From: Ophiobolus disseminans
Taxonomy: Eukaryota; Ascomycota; Dothideomycetes; Pleosporales; Phaeosphaeriaceae
Direction: 5' to 3'
DNA length: 64,000 nt
NCBI GenBank assembly: GCA_010093685.1
Contig: MU006242.1
Span: 496,001 to 560,000, forward strand
How positions within the stretch are numbered: position 1 is the stretch's first letter; every line of letters begins with the position of its first letter. A program made the position numbers and the translations under genes. This document shows, piece by piece, positions 56,763-64,000 of the stretch. The notes under the pieces are model-generated. The model made no database searches. It was not told the DNA's origin and worked only from the letters and a program-made list of their open reading frames with translations.

Positions 56763-57814
56763 ATGAAGCTTGATCCAGCTGTTGTGAAAATCCTGGGCCT
56801 CGATAACGCATCGACAACCGTCGAGCCTGCTGGCGGAGGTGGCTGCAGTTCCGCGTCAATCTCGAAGATCGTGTCCAAGCTCCCTGATGGCACCGAGAAG
56901 GCATTCTTCATGAAGACGGGGATTGGCCAAGAGGCCAAAGTAATGTTTGAAGGTACGAGAAACAAACTTCATCAAAGACTTGCGAGTTGACCCGCTGATA
57001 GTACAATGAAGGCGAAGACGCGTCCCTGAAAGCCATTCACGACGCCGTGCCCTCGCTCTGCCCACAGTCCTTTGGCTATGGCCAATTCGAAGCGCAACCG
57101 GAAACGTCGTTCCTCGTGACCGACTTCCTTCACCTCACATCACGTGCTGCGGCCAAATCGCCGAGCGCGCAATCCCTCGCAGCGAAGCTCGCAAAGCTAC
57201 ATACCACCCCCGCGCCTACGCCAGAAGGCCACGACAAGCCACAATTTGGCTTTCCAGTGACAACATGTTGCGGCGACACTCCACAAGAGAACAACTACAA
57301 GTCAAGCTGGGCTGATTTCTATGCCGAGAACAGGTTGCGTTTCATCCTGCAGCGAGCAGAGAAGGCAAATGGTAGTGATCAGGAAATGCGTTCGCTTGTC
57401 GAGGCCACAGCGTCGAAAATCGTACCGCGCTTACTTGGCGACGACCACCTGAACAATGGCAAGGGTATTACCCCGGTCGTGGTACATGGCGACCTCTGGA
57501 GCGGCAACGCCAGCGTAGGCGTCATTGGCAGCGAAAAGGGCGAGCCTGAGGACGTTGTCTACGACTCTTCAGTCTGCTATGCGCACAACGAGTTCGAACT
57601 AGGCATCATGAAAATGTTTGGCGGTTTCGGCGGCAGCTTTTTGAAAGAGTATCACGAGTTATGCCCGAAAACGGAACCTATCGACGAATACGAGGATCGC
57701 GTGAAGCTGTACGAGTTATATCACCATTTAAACCACTATGCGATGTTCGGTGGTGGCTACAAAAGCGGCGCGGTGAGTATCATGAAAGCGCTGGTGAAGA
57801 AGTATGGAGCGTGA
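56763..57814 (+). CDS. Fructosamine/ketosamine-3-kinase
   Basis: Exons 56763-56952 and 57012-57814 give 330 aa. The kinase phosphorylates the sugar moiety of glycated amines so that it detaches, a protein deglycation role. The N-lobe has SASISKIVSKLPDGTEKAFF, then FMKTG with the ATP-binding Lys. The catalytic loop is VVVHGDLWSGNASV (catalytic Asp). The metal-binding region is VVYDSSVCYAHNEFELGIMK, matching the fungal form of D-P-A-x-x-Y-G-H. The C-terminal helices include ELYHHLNHYAMFGGGY, a family hallmark. Length fits (about 290-340 aa). The 59-nt intron lies after MFEG. No targeting signal is clear. Confidence 0.92.
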
Positions 57815-57927
57815 TGTGTGTACGTGTTCAAAGGGGTGTCATTGGAGGTTAAGTATATACAGTAATCAAGATATGTACGGTTTCACCCAGCAGACCCAGC
57901 CGTCTCCAATCACTCCGGTTCGGAGAT

Positions 57928-58943
57928 CTATGCAAGCCCAGCAGCCTGGATCGCAAAGGTAGCAGCAGCATCCGCACTGCTTCCATAGCTGGTATGACCA
58001 CCGGTAGCGCCGCCGTCACCTCCACCACCGCAGATCTGGTCAGAAGTGCCACAGAACTGCTTCACTTTGTTGGTAGGAAGGTTTCCGACAGCCGACCTCT
58101 TCATTGGGTCGCCGAAGAGCACGGCGCCAGCAACCTTGGGGGTCTGGGGATTGGCGCTGTGGACAACCATTCCGCCCTGGGAGTAGCCGGACACGATGAT
58201 CTTGGTCTGGGGGCACTGAGAGAGTGCCTGATCGACGAGCGCGGCCATGGTTTTGCCGCCAGTGCCGCCTTGGGAGGCGTTGCCCTTTATCACTGTTAGC
58301 TTTGTAAAAAGTGTCTGATTACAAAGTAAGTACTTACGGCTGCGTCAGCAGGATATCCAACGCCCTGAACGGTGACGCGGTTGTTGCCCAACTTCTGGCG
58401 GATAGCCCTGAACATGGGAGGGCCAGAGACAGTGCCCACATTGCCCATCTCGCCGGTGCCGCGGGCGAAAATGATGGTCATGTCGGTGCAGCAGTTCTTG
58501 CCCGTGATGCCGTTCTCGGTGCTGCCGCCGCCGGCACCTTGGGGTATGCAATTGGTGCCAATGGTGCCTGCGCCGCCAGTGTTGCCACCGGTCGATCCGC
58601 CCTGGGTTGGCGTGGTGGGCGCAGATGAGGTCGTTGGAGTGGATCCACCTGTTCCACTGCCGCCGGGAAACCAGCTACCCCAACCTGAGCCAGTGCCGCC
58701 TCCTCCCGTGGAGGGAGTGGTGGGAAAGCCAGAGCCACCTCCTCCCATGGAGGGAATGGTGGGAAAGCCAGAGCCACCTCCTCCCGTGGATGGAATGGTG
58801 GGAAAGCCGGAGCCGCCTCCTCCAGTGGAGGGGATAGACGGGAAACCACTTCCACCAGAAGAGGGCATAGTGGGGAAGCTGAACTGCGGCAGAGCGTTGC
58901 TCATACCAGCAAGGACGATAGCGGTTGCGGTGGTGTACTTCAT
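57928..58943 (-). CDS. Cutinase with Gly-rich repeat linker
   Basis: Exons 58943-58338 and 58284-57928 give 320 aa. A signal peptide covers residues 1-18 (MKYTTATAIVLAGMSNAL). Then comes a linker of about 110 residues with four near-identical units of the type GGGGSGFPTIPST followed by Ser/Thr/Gly sequence. The catalytic domain begins at NCCTDMTIIFARGTGEMGNV, with the nucleophile elbow VSGYSQGGMVVH. The Asp is in CGTSDQICGGG and the His in TGGHTSYGSS, and paired cysteines are as in cutinases. It is secreted and should hydrolyse cutin or similar polyesters. Most cutinases (about 210-230 aa) lack such a linker, which may space the enzyme or bind surfaces. Confidence 0.93.
58730..58900 (-). repeat. 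Coding repeat in the cutinase linker
   Basis: About four 39-bp units encode GGGGSGFP(T/S)(I/T)PS(T/M). The units differ at a few bases, so they have diverged slightly after duplication and are a candidate for copy-number variation. Confidence 0.85.
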
Positions 58944-59654
58944 CTTGAAGGTGTTTGAAGGAAGCTGAAAAGTTCGAGATTCGATAAGAAGAGAATGTAG
59001 GTGCTCAGCACAACGAGAGACAGAAGTCAACGAGAGTGAAAGGTAGAACTGCGAAGTCAAGATCGATGTTGATACTTTTCAGCAGGACCAACGCTCTCCT
59101 CTATATACTCATCTGGAGACTACCTCCTCGGAGTGCTTTTTCACATCATACGAAAGTCAGGCTCACCACGAGCGGGTCTCGAAACACAGCTGCGATGTTT
59201 CTTTGCCTGCTCCCGTAATGAAAGAGAGTCAGAGTGCGAATGCGACGGGCCAGGAACATGCAGGTTTCCCGGGTTTATGCACGCAGGTGCCTCAAAACAT
59301 CAGAGGGTGATGCGCCACATAGCGAACGGCATTGCTGTCGCGCCCTTGCCAATTCCCCGATGATGATATTCGCAAGGATAGCCCCAGATCTGTGAAGAAG
59401 ATCCCGCTGTGGATTGCCGTGCTGGTGGATGGCCTGAGTGGGTCTTCGGCAACAATCCTGACAAGGCTTGCGACGGCCTCGGTTGCTACCGAGTCAGTTG
59501 TTTCACGATGTTCCCTCGATGCTACGAATCCGCCTACAACGACGTGAAAACAAAGTTTCGACTCTTCAACGGTTGCTACACTAGTCGCAATACAAGTTTT
59601 GTGCGAGAGGCAACCAAGCTACTGTTATCCACTTTCCCTTCCAACGTCCCGTGG
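58944..59654. other. Cutinase promoter and monooxygenase 3' flank
   Basis: A 711-bp spacer. Open frames here run across the 3' end of the monooxygenase as antisense shadows. No further gene is seen. Confidence 0.45.
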
Positions 59655-61040
59655 TCATGTCTCACGCCTACCCGCTACAGCTGCCTCCACCTCCTTCGCT
59701 GCATCGTATCCATAGAGCCAAGGCTGCACTTCTGGACACGTCCAGCGACTCGGAAACGGGCCCTGCAATTCACTTCCCAGCATGCTCAGCATCAGGCGAT
59801 CTCGTTCCTCCTGTTCCGGGCCGTCGCGCATGTGGAAATCCTTTCTTTGCTTGAATGTCTCTCGTACAATACCCTCACCACGGGCTTTACGAATCTGCTG
59901 GAAGAGTTGCAACGTCTTAGGGAGCTGCGATTTTGATGTGAAGTGCTCAGGAGCTAGAAGCAAGCCCAGCACTGCGCCGTCTTCGATCGACGAGTTGGCG
60001 CCTTGAGCCAGGTAGGGAAGCATGGGGTGACATGAGTCGCCGATCAACACGAGGTTGTTTTGCGGGTTCACCCACGAGTCCATCTCTTGGCGGTGCATGA
60101 GTTTCCACTTGTCGACCTTGTCGACGCAGGAGAGGAGTTGGGTTAGACTGATTATAGGTCAGTCACGTCACTAGGGAGTGTGGAGAAGGGGCTTACATTG
60201 GATCCCACCCCTGGAAAAGCTTTTTCATCTCGTCCAAGTTTCCTTCTGTCCTTGCTACCCCCTCTGTGAGGTCGTCTGGAACAAGCAGCACGATGTTGTA
60301 CATTTTGCCTCCGCGCAAACTGTAAGCAACTGCATGTGCGTCTGGGCCAGCCCAGAATCGACACGCTGATCTTTGAACCATATCCCTCAGCTTTTGATCC
60401 TTGACTTGATCGATGTCGAGAACGATCCGGTATGCAAGATCACCGGTGGGTAGCGGAGGATCCCTCTTCCCAAGCATAGTGGAACGGCACGTCGACCAAA
60501 GACCGTCAGCGCCCACAATGAGGTCAGTCAGGTACCCTTGACCAGTCTCTGTGATGATTTTGGCTTCACTGCCTGGTGCGTCACCAAAGTCGATCCTCGA
60601 AACTTTGGCATTGAGCACTACATCAACGCCTAACTCTTCTGCCCGCTTCACTAATGCTTGCTGAAGGTCTACTCGATGACAGTCGGAGAATGGCGCGTCA
60701 TATTTGTGTCTGATGTTCTGATCGAAGCCATCCTCGTGCGCAAGCACTTTGCCTTGGTAGTTGTATACCGTGATCGTGGCCGGCTCACAAACCTGGTCTT
60801 TGATGGTGTCGTACACGCCCCAGGTCTGTAACAATCTCGTAGCGTTCGGTGTAAGCTGAAGTCCGGCACCAATCTGGGAGGGTCAGTATCATACCAAAAT
60901 TCGACATCTCTCCGTACCTCTGCAAGCTGTTTTGCGGCTTCCAAAACTGTCACTGAATGCCCTGAAAGAGCGCACTGAATCGCTGCCGCAAGCCCGGAGA
61001 GGCCAGCACCTACGATGACTATATTTAGTGGTTCTGACAT
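59655..61040 (-). CDS. FAD-dependent monooxygenase (salicylate-hydroxylase-like)
   Basis: Exons 61040-60918, 60873-60197 and 60147-59655 give 430 aa. The N-terminal dinucleotide fold is NIVIVGAGLSGLAAAIQCAL with GHSVTVLEAA. IGAGLQLTPNATRLLQTWGV follows. The second flavin motif is DLIVGADGLWSTCRS, with the conserved D-G. The third is NLVLIGDSCHPMLPYLAQGA with SSIEDGAVLG. These are the class A flavoprotein hydroxylase signatures, so aromatic-ring hydroxylation with NAD(P)H and oxygen is expected. The substrate is unknown. No signal or membrane helix is visible. The gene runs in tandem with the glutathione S-transferase 450 bp upstream. Confidence 0.93.
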
Positions 61041-61489
61041 GGCTCTTGAATGATGGGGTCTGAGTACAATCGGCGGATGTTGTACTGCGACTGCTGAACA
61101 CGATGGCAATTAACTGCGCAGTTTGTTTTTGGTGGAGAAGGGCGCGTTATTTGCGAAGTACGACACGTTGCGCGTCTTCTGTCGTGATGCCTTCCTCTTC
61201 ATTTCCATTATCGTGGAGATGCGGGCATCAGATCTACCACCGGCCTAGCCATATTATTCGGCCAATACCGTACGTCGCCGGCTGTATCTTTACGCGCTTG
61301 AAGCCATCGCGACGTTAGTGCTACGGAAGTGCGGGGTGGTTTCTCGGGAAAGAATGCGGGACACGATCTACAGTGCCACAAAACCTTGGAACATCGGAAA
61401 TCGTGCATGTGAGGCGAGTCCGGATCAGATCGCAACGAAATATGACGGTGAATGAAAAGTCTCTTTGCTTTGTCATTGCGGCTGGATAT
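61041..61489. other. Spacer between tandem GST and monooxygenase genes
   Basis: 449 bp holding the monooxygenase promoter. No motif stands out. Confidence 0.4.
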
Positions 61490-62190
61490 CTACAGCTTGT
61501 GCCCTGTTTTCTCCACCGCCTTTTTATACCCGTTCTCGTTCTTGCACGCTTCCATCCACTTATTGACATTCGGCCACTCCTTCCCCTGTGTGCCCAGCTC
61601 CCTCGCCAAAATAAAGTCTACTGAAAACTGCATCATGATGTCCGCTGCCGTTACATGATCGCCACACAGAAACTTTCCCTGCGAAAGCGATAGCTCGGTT
61701 TCCAGCCACGACATGTCGTTTTGCACGTTGGCAGACATGCGCTCCTCGGCTGCTTCGATTGTTCCTTCTGGAGCATCTTTGATGTGCCAGCGCGCATACA
61801 GTATTGCAAGAGCGTGTAGGGCGAATGTTGCTTCGGCCGCGTGAACCCATTGGCGGACTTTGATGCGTTGTGCGGCGTCGGTTGGGAGCAGTTTACCAGC
61901 TTTATCGTATGTCTCGCAGAGGTAGCTCAGATGGGTCAGCATTCATTTCACCATGGTACCTAGTCGACGCACTCGTTGATTGCACCACTCTCGCCGATGG
62001 TCAAATCGCCATCTTTGAGCGTGGGAAACTTCCCTAATGGATTGCCCGAGGCAAGCTTGAATTCCTCGGGCGCCTTTTGGTTCACCCGATCCGAAAACTT
62101 CAATTCGTACTCGATTCCAAGCTCCTCCAGCAACCACGCGGTACGGATGCTGCGAGACGCTTGCAAGAAATATAGGGTGATAGGTGGCAT
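61490..62190 (-). CDS. Glutathione S-transferase
   Basis: Exons 62190-61973 and 61925-61490 give 217 aa. The thioredoxin-like domain starts PPITLYFLQASRSIRTAWLL. Its cis-Pro motif is GKFPTLKDGDLTIGESGAI, in which Glu-Ser binds glutathione. The alpha-helical domain follows after NDYLCETYDKAGKLLP and includes FLCGDHVTAADIMMQFSVDF, the N-capping box of GSTs. It is closest to the fungal Gtt/Ure2-like classes. The likely role is conjugation of electrophiles or reduction of peroxides with glutathione. The intron has a GTGCGT donor and joins N-D-Y-L-C in frame. It is transcribed away from RPA12. Confidence 0.92.
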
Positions 62191-62776
62191 GCTGAAAAGT
62201 GAGAATAATCCGCTAAATTCAACGATGAAGTGTGTCAACCCCGAGCGTATGGCTGTTTCTGTTACAACAGTAGCGACAATGTTCAGTTTATAAACCAAAC
62301 CCTCCTAATGTCTTGTGGCGTCATGCAATTCCAGAAGGAAGCGGAAGTCTCTCCGAGCGGGGAAAGTCTAGACAGTCTCGGTAGCGAACAGTCGGTGGAA
62401 AGGACCGCTAGTACTTCGGTACCAACTACAACCCCCTTTCACGAAGTGCAACAACAGCCACTAATAGATTGAGGCTGGAAAGGTACAAGACAGGCAAACG
62501 GTCCAAGAACCTCATACTTCACATCCTAGCATTGCTCTCTTGGAAACAGGTCATCGACGATGCTATACCAGTGGCGCGTTGCAAGGAATTGGGAGAGGCT
62601 AAGAACAGTGGTTCACTTGAGGGTCACCACCACGACTCGAAACATGGAAGCACTGCAAATTCTGCGCCATCATCCAAAGCAGGTGTTGAGTTTGTAGGAA
62701 GTAACTTAACTTCAACCCCGCCATAAGTCCAGTACATTCAGAACTCACGATCAAATTAATCACAAGATCTTTCGAG
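62191..62776. other. Divergent promoter between GST and RPA12
   Basis: A 586-bp spacer with no supported coding frame. Confidence 0.4.
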
Positions 62777-63207
62777 ATGTCTTTAGTAGGAACACTACTC
62801 TTCTGCACCACCTGCGGAAACCTTTTGGATAGAAAGGCTTCCTCCGCGAAAACCATTTCGTGCCACATCTGCGGAAATGTAAACAAAAGTATTCATCACC
62901 GTGCCCACTTTGATACTCTGCTGACTCCGTGACAGACGGATGGCCCATCTTAACTCAAACGACATCCAAGCCCAGTGCATTCCCTACCGCTCTCCGTGAG
63001 AAGCGCGGGGAGATCCAAGCGATAAACGGCGACGATATAGAGACATGGGCGACGGTGTTGAAGTCTTGCCCCGCGTGCGACAGCCAGATCCTGTTGTGGC
63101 GGGATATGCAGTTGCGTGGAGCAGATGAGGGAACGACAGTGTTCTACCGCTGTTCAAAGTGTAATAATAGGTCCGTTATCTGGTCTAATCTTGCTGATGG
63201 CGGCTGA
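62777..63207 (+). CDS. RPA12: RNA polymerase I subunit A12
   Basis: Exons 62777-62888 and 62936-63207 give 127 aa, close to the 125 aa of yeast Rpa12. The N-terminal zinc ribbon has CTTCGN and CHICGN pairs. The C-terminal TFIIS-like zinc ribbon has CPACDSQILLWRDMQLRGAD, then EGTTVFYRCSKCNNR, with the acidic D-E pair that aids RNA cleavage. SKPSAFPTALREKRGEIQA is typical of the linker. The donor chosen (GTATTC after AACAAAA) keeps frame into GWPILTQTTSKP; the earlier GTAAAC would not. The extreme C-terminus (SVIWSNLADGG) is unlike homologues. A second intron from 63171 could replace it with a longer end, so the last exon end is uncertain. Confidence 0.87.
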
Positions 63208-63673
63208 TGAAAGGGTAGGTCGAAAGAAGACAACTGAGGATCACCTAAACGGCGACCTTGGGTTGATGTGATCGCGTTTTGTCGCAGAGTGTGCGCTTGA
63301 TGGAGCACTAGGTGCTGCAACAATTCGTGTCGATGATCTATAGCCCAGCAGGAAGCCTGTATGACCTCACAACACTTTCAAGATGAACTTAAGTTTGTAA
63401 AAGCACTCTGAGAATAGACAAGTCTTCAGAAAACAGAGACACCCATGACTGCAGTTCGTGGGAGCGTGAGGTAATATTGTGGTTTGATCAAGGTGTCAAG
63501 AACACAATAACATCAGAAGTACGATGTAAGCTCTTACTACATCGATTGGTCACTCGTCCAAGAAAATGAGAGTAAAGCTCAGTACTCAGCCTGCTTAACA
63601 AACACATCTCTGAACATACTCCGGCTCCTTGAACAACCCAGTTCCAAATTCTCATCGTGCAGCCATTGTCACC
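63208..63673. other. Spacer containing MITE copy B
   Basis: This 466-bp region lies between convergent RPA12 and the partial right-edge gene; MITE copy B occupies 63305-63463. No gene seen. Confidence 0.5.
63305..63463 (+). mobile_element. MITE-like element, copy B
   Basis: About 159 bp. The left terminus GCACTAGGTGCTGCAACAAT closely matches that of copy C. The inner motif reads CCTGTATGACCTCACAAC, and the mirrored right part contains GAGAATAGACAAG. The right terminus is more decayed (read inward, CCCACGAACTGCAGTCATGG). It has no coding capacity. Confidence 0.7.
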
Positions 63674-64000
63674 TTACTTTTCAAATCCCGGAATCGTCCG
63701 GTTCATCTCATCCAAGTCTTCATTGAGATACTCCAACCAGAACTCATCGTTCCATACATCAGAAAAGTCCAGACTCTCGTCTGCAACCAATTCAAAGAAG
63801 TCTTCAATGAGTTCACCGTCATCATCGACGACGGTAGAATTGAACTCCATGACCAGAGGCTCGCGCTCGTACACCGACGTAGGTTCCGAGTCGTAGCTAA
63901 CCCAGCTGTCCTCAGGGCGCTCGCTGATGCCGAGGAAGAGAAGCTGGCAGTCTTTGACCTTACCGTTGGTGACGCTGTACGATACGTCGGGCGACTTCAG
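63674..64000 (-). CDS. C-terminal part of an unknown acidic protein
   Basis: The frame is open from the window edge to a stop at 63674, giving 108 residues. The 5' part lies beyond 64000. The segment is strongly acidic (VVDDDGELIEDFFELVADES, then WNDEFWLEYLNEDLDEM). Further N-terminal is VSYSVTNGKVKDCQLLFLGI. I do not recognise a domain. Trp and Phe scattered among acids could form an amphipathic surface. Confidence 0.6.
   Translation of the reverse strand: MKSPDVSYSVTNGKVKDCQLLFLGISERPEDSWVSYDSEPTSVYEREPLVMEFNSTVVDDDGELIEDFFELVADESLDFSDVWNDEFWLEYLNEDLDEMNRTIPGFEK

Noticed and set aside
1..64000. CRISPR arrays, rRNA operons and tRNA genes
   Set aside because: No spaced direct-repeat array, no rRNA-like sequence and no convincing tRNA B-box with cloverleaf was seen; a dedicated tRNA scan could still find one.
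1..64000. A secondary-metabolite gene cluster
   Set aside because: There is no polyketide synthase, peptide synthetase, terpene synthase or similar core enzyme; the Zn2Cys6 factor, MFS carrier and monooxygenase are scattered among housekeeping genes.

Overview
The window is nuclear DNA of a filamentous ascomycete. The evidence is short GT-AG introns (mostly 45-75 nt) with CTAAC/CTGAC-type branch sites, closely packed genes on both strands (about 33 in 64 kb), and fungus-restricted families: a Zn2Cys6 regulator, a Pth11-like seven-helix receptor, a cutinase and a DUF6594 protein. The gene set and intron style suggest a Dothideomycete, probably Pleosporales, but this is inference. Exon structures were assembled by hand from splice signals. 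In every model the exon lengths sum to a multiple of three, and protein-family conservation across junctions was used to choose between sites.

Layout. 0.1-10 kb: kelch membrane protein, SET-domain lysine methyltransferase, COQ4, a Zn2Cys6 factor and a Pth11-like receptor. 10-19 kb: OXNAD1-like oxidoreductase, monoacylglycerol-lipase-like hydrolase, mitochondrial cation-diffusion facilitator, xylulokinase and a PH-domain protein. 19.0-20.8 kb: the longest gene-poor gap. 20.8-31 kb: SV2-like MFS transporter, CAC2 (CAF-1 subunit), RWD protein, catalase-like haem protein and a four-helix membrane protein. 31-40 kb: PfkB sugar kinase, amidohydrolase, SCO1, a small DUF1330-like protein and alkaline phosphatase. 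41-51 kb: class I photolyase, eIF3a, G-protein gamma subunit and a PHO4/NUC-1-type bHLH factor. 52-64 kb: a small unknown protein, a retropepsin-like unknown, DUF6594 protein, fructosamine kinase, cutinase, FAD monooxygenase, glutathione S-transferase, RPA12 and a partial gene at the right edge.

Most genes are independent housekeeping or accessory loci and no biosynthetic cluster is evident. Functional links are modest. COQ4, SCO1, the OXNAD1-like protein and the CDF carrier point to mitochondria. Alkaline phosphatase and the NUC-1-type regulator belong to the phosphate-starvation response, and the phosphatase promoter holds a PHO4-type site. The FAD monooxygenase and glutathione S-transferase lie in tandem and could serve detoxification.

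The most unusual structure is a family of about 150-bp inverted-repeat elements (MITE-like) with three diverged copies at 40501, 53658 and 63305. The middle copy sits wholly inside one intron of the retropepsin-like gene; without it that intron would have a normal 56 nt. Other oddities are a 4-nt micro-exon in the lipase gene, further micro-exons of 12, 18 and 22 nt, a GC-AG intron in the CDF gene, and four stop-free introns whose length is a multiple of three.
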